Of a stretch of 24,514 nt of DNA, positions 8,099 through 16,018 are shown one piece after another. The notes under the pieces were generated by a model that did no database searches, had not been told where the DNA came from, and saw only the letters and a program-made list of their open reading frames with translations. Source of the DNA: Stramenopiles sp. TOSAG23-2 (taxonomy: Eukaryota; Sar); NCBI GenBank assembly GCA_900128395.1, contig LT649375.1, positions 1-24,514 on the forward strand, given 5' to 3'. Position 1 is the first letter of the stretch; every line of letters begins with the position of its first letter. Made by a program: the position numbers and the translations under genes.

Positions 8099-9385
8099 TG
8101 GAGAGTTGCGACTACTACTAGTAGTAGTCATATTCTTCACACCATTATCATTGGAAAACGATTTGAAATTATTATTACTTGTCATCTTCATACTATCATT
8201 ATTACCATTCATTGGTGCCATCGTTGTTGTTGGAGCTTGTAACATATTTTCAACTACAAGAGGAGGCGAGGGAGCTTGGTTTGCTACTTCTTCTTCTTGT
8301 ATTTGTTGTATTTGTGGTGCTGCCATGTTTTGTTTTGCAACAACAGGAGCAGCAGGTATCGAGGAATTGATGTTGTTTTTAGGTGAGATCTTTGAGTTTT
8401 CCTCAATGATACTCATATCAATGCCGAGTGCACCTGCGACTGCATCTGCAATTTTTTTTGCTTTTGTGTTTGGGCTAGGCGGCGGCGGCGCTTGATTATT
8501 ATTGCCCATTTGAAGTTCACCTCCCGTTGCAATAGTTAATTTGTCACCAAATGTATCGTCAACGACATCACCATTTGTTGTTGTATTAATATTATTGTTG
8601 TTTCCCTCTACCATTTTTGCACTATCGAAAAGAACTCGTGGAAGTGATGGTGGCAATGTCTTTCCATACCGGCTTATTTTCACGATTAAATGGAATGCAA
8701 TACAAAATTCACTTTTTGATAGACAACCATTTTTTGTTGTATCCGACATATCCCAAATTTTTCCTAAAACTGGATGTGGTAAATTCGATTTCATCATGAA
8801 AGTTCTGGCCTCTACTCCTGTTAAATGACCTTTACGGCCTACATCTAGTTGATTAAAGTGTGTCAGATATTTTTCTTTTGCTTCTGGTGTAATTCTCCAA
8901 GCATCGTCTTCATCTTGGTTCACTTGCATGTTTCCCAAAGCTGTAGCAGGTTGTGTCGCAGCAACTTGTTGTTGTTGTGCCGGTGGTGGTGGTAATTGTA
9001 TGCCTTCAAACTGTGGCAGTGGCAAACTTTGAGATTGACTTTGAAGAACGAGTTGTGGTGTTAGTGGTTTAAAACCACGTTGTTTTAGTGTTATTAGTCG
9101 CAAAGCAACACTAAACCTGGCATAGTCTAAAAAACCCTTGCCATCCCAATCAGCAATATCCCATATCTTTTTTAATGTAGGGACATCTACTCTTGAACGT
9201 TTTAAAAATACAACAGCTTCACCGCCAGTAACACGACCGACAGTAGCAATACTTGCCATTTTAAACATGCTATTATAATATTGTTGTTCCGTGATATTTT
9301 GAGGAACATATGCAGCAGCGGCTACTGATGGTGCTCCACCAAATTGTGCCCCACCACCTACAGCATTGCCAGTAGGTTGATACAT
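6278..9385 (-). CDS. Eps15-like endocytic adaptor: two EH domains, coiled coil, DPF/DAF tail
   Basis: 1035 codons; the stop is TAA at 6278-6280. Seen: EH domain 1 at about residues 32-112 (conserved LKKIWDIADWDGKGFLDYAR); a Gln/Pro-rich linker; EH domain 2 at about 165-255 (LGKIWDMSDTTKNGCLSKSE, then the typical LPPSLPRVL end); a Pro/Asn-rich linker with a polyAsn run (ATT/AAT at 8063-8096); a coiled coil at about 475-660; and an acidic tail full of DAF/NAF repeats ending DDDPFSSFGDF. Known: EH domains bind NPF motifs, and DPF/DxF motifs recruit AP-2. The order EH-coiled coil-DPF matches Eps15/Ede1-type scaffolds of clathrin-mediated endocytosis. Inference: an endocytic scaffold at the plasma membrane. 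Oddities are the 80-residue tandem repeats in the tail and a Gly/Asp tract near the C-terminus (nt 6310-6350). The FHA gene lies upstream on the same strand, 561 bp away. Confidence 0.85.
6481..7056 (-). repeat. 240-bp coding tandem duplication plus partial third copy
   Basis: 6481-6720 and 6721-6960 are near-identical consecutive 240-bp units, exactly 80 codons each. A partial third copy at 6961-7056 carries the TNDNAF...GDAFGNDAFASM segment. Each unit encodes DAFGNDAFASMDSTN-type blocks and FDAFDTAExKEEPNNTSSTS blocks. Unit length divisible by 3 preserves the frame. The alternating blocks suggest earlier duplication of a shorter GDAFGNDAFASM module. Confidence 0.9.
8063..8096. repeat. ATT/AAT trinucleotide microsatellite encoding polyasparagine
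   Basis: An in-frame ATT run on the plus strand (AAT on the coding minus strand) gives about 11-12 consecutive Asn residues in the EH-gene linker. A similar shorter tract encodes polyAsn in the HSF gene at about 22548-22570. Length polymorphism is expected. Confidence 0.85.
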
Positions 9386-9946
9386 ATTGTAAAATTATAG
9401 AATAATAATAATTATATATCTGTTATGATGCTAATAATAATATGTCAAATGCAGGTTGTTAATATTTATATATCTGTTATGATGCTAATAATAATAATAT
9501 GCCAAATGCAGTGGCTATGTCGGTATCTCGTACTTCTATCTATATATTATTACTTCTTGACATCTATACCATCACGTCACATACCATATGGAATGTATAT
9601 CTATATTAAAAAGATACACATTTACATTTATTCAATTTTTATTTCTTTTCTTTTTTTTTATCTTCTTCTTTTCGGCAACAATATCTTTTTAAAAATAGTA
9701 TGGACACACCATTGTCTTATACAAGGAATAGCAATATTATACTATGCGGCATATTAATATCGGAGCTAGTCATCATCAACAAGTATCACACAGGTTAGAA
9801 ACACAAAACCACCTCAGACAAACGTAAACGTAGCTCTAGCTCATATAAAAATGAAGTATAGGAAAGTTATAATTGAAATAATAATTCTTAATATAGTAAA
9901 AGTATACGTATCATATCTTAATACATGACGACGAAATACTTTATTT
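9386..9946. other. Intergenic region upstream of the EH gene
   Basis: This is 561 bp between the FHA-gene stop and the EH-gene start, both on the minus strand. It contains the 54-bp-period direct repeat at 9413-9511, ATA-rich stretches and a T-rich run near 9640-9660. A plus-strand open frame at 9425-9757 looks like low-complexity translation, not a gene. It probably holds the EH promoter and the FHA 3' UTR. Confidence 0.6.
9413..9511. repeat. Direct repeat, about 43 bp twice, period 54 bp
   Basis: Unit 1 (9413-9454) and unit 2 (9467-9511) both read TATATATCTGTTATGATGCT followed by AAT repeats and ATGYCAAATGCAG. They differ by one substitution and one extra AAT. They lie 28-126 bp upstream of the EH-gene start and so fall in its promoter or 5' UTR. 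Confidence 0.85.
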
Positions 9947-12900
9947 TTACCGTGATGGAGTTTCAGCTTGATATAACTCTTGCCATAATTTACTATCCCC
10001 TCCATAACCACTATCATACCATACTTGATAAATAAGTTCACTTGGTATAATATCAACGATGCCATCTTTGGAACCACCTTTTACTCCACCAAAAGTTATT
10101 AAATCACCATCCTTGATGATCACTTTATTATCGTACCCAGGACGAATTCGTTTTGCATTCAAAAATGTGCCATTTGTGCTATGTAAATCTGCTATATGAA
10201 TTTCTCGTTTTTGTAATTTACGATTAAAGCTGGAGAAAAAAGCGCAATGCACTTTGCTAATTATGCCACGATTTACATTACTATTCATTCTAACATCACA
10301 TTGGCTACCACGACCAATACGGAAAGGAGATGAGTTTATATCAATACGATGCATTAAACCATTGTAACACGTTTTTGAATTTTGTCGCCGTGGATCTTGT
10401 ACTAGTTTTAAAACAGGATATGGTGGTTCAATGAATTTTGACTGTAATTCAGGTGAGGCTTGTGAATATATAACGGGTATCCCATGCCTATCGTGCTTCT
10501 TCTTCAATGCTGATAAAATTGGACGTTGAAATTTCAAAGTAAATCTCGTGTTTAACAATGCAACTTTTTCCATATGTCGTTTGTTTGCCGTTTCTTTTTG
10601 CTGGATTTCTTGTTGCTTTACAAACTCTGCAGTTTGTTTTTTTAATTTGACCATCATTTGCTGTTGTTTCAATTTTATTTCCATCAATCTTTGCCGCCGT
10701 TTCAATTCTTTTGCCTCATGTGCTGCTTTGTGTTTCGAAAACTTCAGTTCATCCTGACTCATATGTTTCATTTTATGTAATTCAATTTCTGCCATTGATT
10801 TAAATTTCTGTGTATACTGAACTTTTATAGGACACCTTGGACAACGCCAATTTGATACAAATTCAGCTTGTTTCTTCTTTGCTCGCATACGTCGTGCAAA
10901 TTCAATTTCAACACGGCGTGCTTCTAACTTCTTTTGTCTTTCTATTTCTTCTAAACGCGCGATTTCTTTTTTCTCTTTGTATGATATCCTGCCTAAATAA
11001 CCTCTAAACACACGTTGTATTTCCATCGATGCATTTTGACGAGGAATATAAGTTTCACAGAAAATTCTTATTTTCTCCCGATGCTTCAAAAATTTATATC
11101 GAATCTTTGATTTGCGCACACGCGCTTTGAAGGTGTATATTGAACGAATTCTGCGCCTTAATTTTTTTTTCATAGAAAATTTACGAAATGTATTTTGTAT
11201 AATTTTACTTGCACTTGTTCTAAATTTAGATTCTGCCATTAAATAATATTGTATATTATCTTCTAGCAATGCATGTTGATGTTGCATTGCATGTAACATC
11301 AGTGGCATCATATGGTCCATTCTCGCATTTTGCGCTGGTGCACACGAGGAAGGAAATTCATGTGCATGTATAAACGTTGTTAAAAAATATTTAGTTTCTC
11401 CATTTTCCAAGGCTCGTTCTGTTGAAACTTTATGCGGATACAACAATTTTATATCAGCATAATTTACGCCAAATGCAATGTCTCTATCATCAAATTGTAT
11501 TGTACATTCTGCCCTACGTCTATGTGATGCAACTTTTATATCTTCAATTGTCCCGACAAAAAACTTTGACCAGCCTTTTAAACGTGCCATACAACGTGTT
11601 CCTTTTGTATACCATTCAAAATGAGTCTTATCATCTATCCAAAGCTCTTTACCATTCTTTCCATACCAAGTATGTGGATCATGAGCTTTCATCAATTCAT
11701 TTTTACAAATATTATGTCGTTTAACAATTTCAGATAAGTATTTATTTCTGTGTTTCATATGTTTTTTTAATTCTTGAAACTTTTTTAATTCAATTTTATT
11801 TCGATCATCATATTTACAAAACTCATAACCACGCCGTTTCAATAAATCTGGCCCGTTTACTGGTCGCAATGCGATTGGATATTTGCCTCTAGCCTTAATT
11901 ATTTCAATTTGTTGATCGATTTTTTCCAAAAAATTGTTATATATCCACAAATCTTGATCCAATTGTAATTTAGCTTTTCTATCTTTTTCCTTAATCTGTT
12001 TAAATTGTTTTTCTTGAAGGGCGTGAATCGTATATGCTTGCTCGTATTGTAAACGATATTTCATAATGTTTTTGATTGTGCCTGTATAATTATCTAATAT
12101 TGACTCATATTTTAGCAGGTACCCTGTCACAAACTTATATAATACTTGACCTAAATCTACCGTCTTCTTATCTATTGAAGATGACTCTTCACTGGACTCT
12201 TCACTTGAATTATTATCTTCATCATTTTCGTTTAAATCATCTGCATCATCTTCCTCCTCTTCACAACCTATTTCCCAAGAATCAAAATCTTCAATATCAA
12301 AGTCACCAACGGAAATTCCAGCGTCTGTATCTTGTTTATAGAGCATTTCTATTAAGTCGATATATGGTTGAATTAATTCCCTAGTTTCTTCGTTTAGATC
12401 GAACATTGATTTATCAAGTCGTTTCTTTTCAATAGTTTTTACTATTGTTGAAAACTGTGCAAACATTCTACGATGCTTTTCTATGTTTTTTTCCATTTCT
12501 GGTACCTTTTTTAAATATTTTCGTTTTGATATATGATGTTTTAATTCGAATTTCAATCGAGTTAAATCTTCTTTTGCATGAAATGCATTTAATGTTGCCG
12601 TAATATATTCATATGGTTTTGAATATTCTTTTAAGATATGTTTAAGCTGATTTATCCAATTATTTTTAACGATGGTGCTAGTAGTGGTATTAATACTACC
12701 ATTATTGTTGCCCGTGTTGGACGATGTTGATAAACTAGTTAAAAATTTATATTGATTATCAGTGCGCTTAATATCTGCTGATAGACCAATTGCTTTACGG
12801 TGTTTTGAAGTATGCTTCGAAACAGCATCGTCAATATGTGTTTTGCTTTCATCGTCATTATCCCTTTCTTCAGCATTCTTCATTTCGATTTTATTATCTT

Positions 12901-13750
12901 CTTCCATCTCTTCCTCCTGATCAATATCGTGCCATCCATTTTCCATTATTTCATAATATATACTTTGTACAAAATCACTTTTTAAATCTTTTCCTAACTC
13001 TGCATTATATATGTCAATCGTATCATGTCTACAGAGAGGAAGTTGATTCGTTTTAATTATAATATGTAAAATATCAAACATAAATTTCGTATATAAAGTA
13101 GTTGGATCGTATGGTGGGACATAATCTTCTTTGTCTAATTGTTTTTTCTCTTTTGCACTTTTGCTTTCATATTCTAATACGGCGTTATGTGCTATTTGCA
13201 TTTCCTTTATAATTTTAACAGGAATTTTATCTACAATTTTTGATGCTATGTTTACTAAATTAATAGGATTTTCAATACTTTTTAATTTATAGACTTCATT
13301 TTCATATTTTGCATAATGATAATTTAAATCTTTCATACATGATTGCAATTCTGACTTTTCTACAAGATATTTGTTCATAATTTTACTGACGACAACGCGG
13401 CAATTTTTGGCAACATCTAATGCTTTTGCAGCTTCATCTTTGTAATGTTTTAGCACAAAATGTAATTCATTAATTTCATTATATTTATCCTCTATATCCT
13501 CTATCATTTTTGTTTTCAACATACGGGGTTTCATTAAATATAATGTATGATGTAACGTTTTTAGCGTTCTTTTTGACGTATCTATAAGTGTATGTACAGG
13601 TTCTTTGAAGGACGGTCGGCGTTCAAATGAAAGTTCTTCGTCGTATGATATATTTGAAGATGTATCAGACATACCATCGTCATTTTTCTTTTTTGGCTTT
13701 GGACCTTTTGGTAAAGGTGGTTTTGAAACATTATTTCTTCTTGACGACAT
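9947..13750 (-). CDS. Large coiled-coil protein with Tudor-like segment, IQ motifs, Cys/His motif and C-terminal FHA domain
   Basis: 1267 codons in one exon, with ATG at 13748-13750. Seen: a low-complexity basic N-terminus (PPLPKGPKPKKK); long Lys/Glu-rich helical and coiled-coil regions (about 60-200, 380-470, 540-690); an acidic Ser/Glu tract (about 493-530); a compact segment with RCMARLKGWSKFFVGTI and later IQFDDRD (about 720-770) resembling Tudor/SH3-like barrels; IQ-like motifs at about 855 (IIQNTFRKF) and 905 (IQRVFRGYLGR); a C-x2-C...H motif near 965; a basic coiled coil; and an FHA domain at about 1141-1224 with FRIGRGSQCDV, SKVHC and HSTNGTFLN. Known: FHA domains bind phosphothreonine through such R, S and N residues, and IQ motifs bind calmodulin. 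Inference: a phospho-dependent, calmodulin-linked scaffold, possibly cytoskeletal or ciliary. No specific orthologue recognised. Confidence 0.8.
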   Translation of the reverse strand: MSSRRNNVSKPPLPKGPKPKKKNDDGMSDTSSNISYDEELSFERRPSFKEPVHTLIDTSKRTLKTLHHTLYLMKPRMLKTKMIEDIEDKYNEINELHFVLKHYKDEAAKALDVAKNCRVVVSKIMNKYLVEKSELQSCMKDLNYHYAKYENEVYKLKSIENPINLVNIASKIVDKIPVKIIKEMQIAHNAVLEYESKSAKEKKQLDKEDYVPPYDPTTLYTKFMFDILHIIIKTNQLPLCRHDTIDIYNAELGKDLKSDFVQSIYYEIMENGWHDIDQEEEMEEDNKIEMKNAEERDNDDESKTHIDDAVSKHTSKHRKAIGLSADIKRTDNQYKFLTSLSTSSNTGNNNGSINTTTSTIVKNNWINQLKHILKEYSKPYEYITATLNAFHAKEDLTRLKFELKHHISKRKYLKKVPEMEKNIEKHRRMFAQFSTIVKTIEKKRLDKSMFDLNEETRELIQPYIDLIEMLYKQDTDAGISVGDFDIEDFDSWEIGCEEEEDDADDLNENDEDNNSSEESSEESSSIDKKTVDLGQVLYKFVTGYLLKYESILDNYTGTIKNIMKYRLQYEQAYTIHALQEKQFKQIKEKDRKAKLQLDQDLWIYNNFLEKIDQQIEIIKARGKYPIALRPVNGPDLLKRRGYEFCKYDDRNKIELKKFQELKKHMKHRNKYLSEIVKRHNICKNELMKAHDPHTWYGKNGKELWIDDKTHFEWYTKGTRCMARLKGWSKFFVGTIEDIKVASHRRRAECTIQFDDRDIAFGVNYADIKLLYPHKVSTERALENGETKYFLTTFIHAHEFPSSCAPAQNARMDHMMPLMLHAMQHQHALLEDNIQYYLMAESKFRTSASKIIQNTFRKFSMKKKLRRRIRSIYTFKARVRKSKIRYKFLKHREKIRIFCETYIPRQNASMEIQRVFRGYLGRISYKEKKEIARLEEIERQKKLEARRVEIEFARRMRAKKKQAEFVSNWRCPRCPIKVQYTQKFKSMAEIELHKMKHMSQDELKFSKHKAAHEAKELKRRQRLMEIKLKQQQMMVKLKKQTAEFVKQQEIQQKETANKRHMEKVALLNTRFTLKFQRPILSALKKKHDRHGIPVIYSQASPELQSKFIEPPYPVLKLVQDPRRQNSKTCYNGLMHRIDINSSPFRIGRGSQCDVRMNSNVNRGIISKVHCAFFSSFNRKLQKREIHIADLHSTNGTFLNAKRIRPGYDNKVIIKDGDLITFGGVKGGSKDGIVDIIPSELIYQVWYDSGYGGDSKLWQELYQAETPSR

Positions 13751-14039
13751 TGTTTGTAAACTAACTATATATATATTTATAGACGTGATTTACAATTTTG
13801 TTACAGTACCATATAGTTGTTATTTAAATAATTGAAGACATAATTGATTTACACACCAGCTAGGTTTTTTTTATATGAAGAATAGTATTTAATAATGCTG
13901 TTTACGTTTCATTTGTTTGTATTGTTTAATTTGCTTGTTTGAGATAATGGAATGTTATGTATAAATAGTCTATAGCAATAGTGTATTAATAGTTATTACA
14001 TGTATTTATATTATAGAAAGAAATATAGTTGTTACAACT

Positions 14040-14174
14040 ATGATAAATAAAAAGGCTGTCGTCCAGCTTAAGCTGTGCTGTGATGCGATTTTTATTTTGA
14101 TGTCCGCTGGTCCGCCATCGGAAGTTGTAAATACCCTTTTCAACGACCTTAATTATATTAATTTTTTTAAATAA
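14040..14174 (+). pseudogene. Possible F-actin-capping alpha (CapZ-alpha)-like N-terminal fragment, 45 codons
   Basis: An ATG-initiated frame ending in TAA covers the only GC-richer island of this spacer. Its centre reads SAGPPSEVVNTLFNDLNYIN, resembling the APPGEFNEVFNDV segment near the N-terminus of CapZ-alpha in spacing and in the PP-E-FND residues. The match is about 15 residues, so chance cannot be excluded. No continuation of CapZ-alpha follows in any frame I could see. It could be a relic, an unrelated small ORF, or upstream ORF/UTR sequence of the selenoprotein gene. Confidence 0.25.
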
Positions 14175-14283
14175 TTTCAAATAATTGTTTGTTGACAAAA
14201 ACAAAACCAAACAAAACAATATAGTAGAAAAACAAATCCCACAAGATCTATTCACCATTATCATAAACAACGTTTTTCTTTTG

Positions 14284-14300
14284 TGATATCCCAGATATCA
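14284..14300. promoter_or_regulatory. Inverted repeat TGATATC-CCA-GATATCA
   Basis: This is a perfect 7-bp dyad with a 3-bp centre, ending 22 bp upstream of the selenoprotein start codon. The position suits a promoter-proximal or 5' UTR element. No factor is assigned. Confidence 0.3.
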
Positions 14301-14322
14301 ATTAATTTATTATATTGCGAAA

Positions 14323-15216
14323 ATGAATATTTACGATCAGCATAGTTGTCCAAAACCACTATCGTCCACGATAGGAAATTTGGAAATTATCAATTCAAAT
14401 ACCTTGGAGCCTACAAAACTATTGAAGTTGTATAATAATTTAACAACCGTTAACGATAGCTTATTAGTAGTATTTTTGAGGCATGTTGCGTGAAACATGT
14501 GTTGGGATCGCGTGCATGAATTTATCGATTTGATAGATAAGATAGAACGAGAATCTCAACGAAAAAATAATAGTAAAACTCAATTAGTATTAATAGGATC
14601 TGCATCACCAAATAAAATGTATGAATTAGCAATGGAAACACACGTAGATCCAAATTTTGTATTTAGCGATATGGATGCGTGCTTATATAATGCTTTTGGC
14701 GCACAACGCGGTATTATTAACACTTTTACCTGGAAGCGTGGTATGGAAAATGTACACGGCTTTTTAGATTTTGGACGACAAGGATTGTGTAAATGTCGTT
14801 GGCCGATGTATAATGCAGGTATGTTAAAATGTCATATATATATATTCTTATAAAAACTCATTCTAACCCAATATTATAATAATTTGTTTTTTTTCATAGG
14901 TGACCCGTGGTTACAAGGTGGTGTCTTATTAATTAGTCGAGAATTACATAGTAGAAAAAGTAATATTGGTTGCATTTGGTATCATGTAATGGAAACAAGT
15001 CCTGGGTGGCCACGACATGATTTAAGCAAAATAAAAAATCTTATTAATCATGTACGTACAACTAATAATAGGAATATTGCAACCTTGGAGAAAGAAATCG
15101 TCAAATTAGCATCTTCGACCACTATGCAAACATTCATACAAACTATTATTTTTATTTTGTTTATCTATATATGGATTATATTACCATCAACACAACCACT
15201 TATCATGGTAGTATAA
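14323..15216 (+). CDS. Peroxiredoxin-like 2 (PRXL2/SelU/AhpC-TSA_2) selenoprotein, UxxC, tail-anchored; one intron
   Basis: Exons 14323-14818 and 14900-15216 give 270 residues, reading TGA at 14491-14493 as selenocysteine (residue 57). Seen: LLVVFLRHVA-U-NMCWDRV, where PRXL2 proteins have an RHFGCxxC-type motif, so the TGA falls exactly on the redox-active first Cys (UxxC). Then follow a VFSDMDACLYNAFG segment, GDPWLQGGVLLISRE (the family's GDxxQxGG motif) and ESPGW-type residues (ETSPGWPRHD). The C-terminus has a hydrophobic helix (about residues 240-260, TIIFILFIYIWIILP) and no downstream domain, suggesting a tail anchor. Known: this thioredoxin-fold family includes vertebrate SelU with Sec at this site. 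Frame is continuous from the ATG at 14323 through TGA to the ATG at 14497, and an automatic caller would start at 14497. A candidate SECIS lies in the 3' UTR. Alternatives are a nonsense pseudogene or sequencing error; the precise UxxC position makes these less likely. Confidence 0.82.
14491..14493 (+). other. In-frame TGA, probable selenocysteine codon (Sec57)
   Basis: This TGA interrupts an otherwise continuous conserved PRXL2 frame at the first residue of the CxxC motif; the second Cys (residue 60) is present. TGA ends the ASH gene elsewhere in the window, so general UGA reassignment is unlikely. Recoding by a SECIS in the 3' UTR is the simplest reading. Confidence 0.8.
14819..14899 (+). 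other. Spliceosomal intron, 81 nt, phase 1
   Basis: The donor is GCAG|GTATGT and the acceptor is TTTTTTTTCATAG|G. Removal joins YNAG to DPWLQGG, restoring the family motif GDPWxQGG in frame. The upstream frame otherwise runs into a stop at about 14851. This is the only coding intron evident in the window. Confidence 0.9.
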
Positions 15217-15308
15217 CTAAAGATATATTGGAAAATTATTGCTACAAGATATGTAATAAAAAAATATAAAAATTGAGATGTGTGTGTGTATATTAATGAA
15301 CAATATTT

Positions 15309-15379
15309 TTGTCTATGATTCGCTTATTGACCAAAACATAATAAAAGGCCAATAATAAAAATAATATGCGAGGAGACAA
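15309..15379 (+). ncRNA. Candidate SECIS element in the selenoprotein 3' UTR
   Basis: It begins 93 nt after the stop codon. Seen: lower stem TTGT (15309-15312) with ACAA (15376-15379); 5' core A-TGAT (15315-15319) opposite GGAG (15372-15375), allowing tandem G.A/A.G pairs; a 4-bp helix TCGC (15320-15323) with GCGA (15368-15371); an upper helix TTATTG (15324-15329) pairing with CAATAA (15350-15355); and CC/GG closing an apical loop that starts with AAAA (15333-15336). Known: eukaryotic SECIS have an AUGA/GA quartet and an unpaired AA in the apical loop. Against: a 12-nt asymmetric A/U-rich bulge (15356-15367) and a slightly long core-to-AA distance (14 nt). This is a by-eye model, not a computed fold. 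Confidence 0.45.
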
Positions 15380-15654
15380 TATATAAATATTTTAAATATG
15401 TGTCACAAAGTAACATGTTTGTTGTAAATTATAATTTTTATTTGAAAACAGTATTACCGAATGTTCTATTAGAAAAGTGTTAAATAAAATTAATATATAG
15501 ATATAATACATTTTATCCGAGTAGTAAAAGTAGAGTGTGTACAGATTTTACAGTCTGTGGTAGTACTGTTCGTGTAAATAAAAAATAATTATGATAGTTT
15601 TAATTCAAAAATTTATTCTGATTTCCTTCCTGATTTCTGATTTTTAAAAACTAT

Positions 15655-15736
15655 TTATGCACTTATATCTAATATTAATAATATGGGCTGGAGTAATCTA
15701 TCAAGTAAGTAAGGTACTATTTATATAAGTGCATAA
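15655..15736. repeat. Perfect 14-bp inverted repeat with 54-bp loop
   Basis: TTATGCACTTATAT at 15655-15668 is exactly complementary to 15723-15736. The arms do not extend further. It sits between the selenoprotein 3' UTR and the helicase-associated-domain fragment. It could mark a small mobile-element end or a transcript hairpin; no target-site duplication or transposase was seen. Confidence 0.6.
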
Positions 15737-15805
15737 TAAGAAGGGATTATAGGATATTATAGGATTGCGAAAGATGCGAAAGATTAAAATATAGATGTGC
15801 ACTAA

Positions 15806-16018
15806 TATAAAGATCCACCATATAGATATAAACATGTAGTTAAATATGACAATGGAGAACAAGAAGAAATTAAGCTTGGAGTGTGGTGTGCCATCACTCA
15901 AAGGGAAGCAAAGAAGGGACAAGGTAATTATGCAATAACAAAAAAGCAAATAAAACAACTCTCTAAAATTGGTTTTAAATGGAATCCCAAGAAGGGGAGG
16001 AGTGTACATAAAAAATAA
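15806..16018 (+). pseudogene. Helicase-associated (HA) domain fragment
   Basis: A 70-codon stop-to-stop frame (TAA at 15803-15805 and at 16016-16018) has no in-frame ATG before the conserved part. Its core reads IKLGVWCAITQREAKKGQG, then ITKKQIKQLSKIGFKWNPKK. Known: the helicase-associated domain family (PF03457) shows LGxWxxxQR...L...RIxxLexIGFxW and is expanded in stramenopiles and other algae. One domain is essentially complete, but no helicase or neighbouring HA repeat is present. It is most likely a relic of a multi-HA protein. An exon of an unseen spliced gene is possible. The minus-strand open frame over the same bases (15701-16009) is its shadow. Confidence 0.6.

Larger units (their letters stand above)
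13751..14322. other. Divergent intergenic region between the FHA gene and the selenoprotein gene
   Basis: This is 572 bp, very AT-rich except for a GC-richer island at about 14051-14130. It contains inverted repeats at 14025-14041 (ATAGTTG-TTA-CAACTAT), 14064-14075 (CAGCTTAAGCTG) and 14284-14300 (TGATATC-CCA-GATATCA). A 45-codon open frame covers the GC island. It probably carries both promoters. No RNA gene recognised. Confidence 0.55.
15217..15805. other. 3' flank of the selenoprotein gene, no further gene seen
   Basis: Very AT-rich. Besides the SECIS candidate it holds several AATAAA-like signals (e.g. near 15483 and 15580), a perfect 14-bp inverted repeat at 15655-15668/15723-15736, and short tandem duplications (GGATATTATA and GCGAAAGAT) near 15747-15785. 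Confidence 0.55.

Noticed and set aside
9425-9757. Plus-strand 110-codon frame upstream of the EH gene
   Set aside because: Its start lies in the direct repeat and the product is Ile/Tyr low complexity. No gene evidence.
13986-14270. Minus-strand 94-codon frame in the divergent spacer
   Set aside because: No recognisable motif. The opposite strand of the GC island gives a more protein-like reading, and that itself is weak.
14491-14493. Alternative genetic code with TGA read as Trp or Cys
   Set aside because: The ASH gene ends in TGA followed by non-coding sequence, and the long genes contain no other in-frame TGA. Selenocysteine fits the UxxC position.
14497-14853. A separate gene starting at ATG 14497 and ending in the intron
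   Set aside because: The start lies immediately after the in-frame TGA and loses the redox motif, and the end is intronic. The full spliced frame from 14323 matches PRXL2 far better.
15701-16009. 102-codon minus-strand frame resembling a membrane protein
   Set aside because: It is the complement of the helicase-associated-domain fragment; hydrophobicity comes from reading AT-rich DNA antisense.
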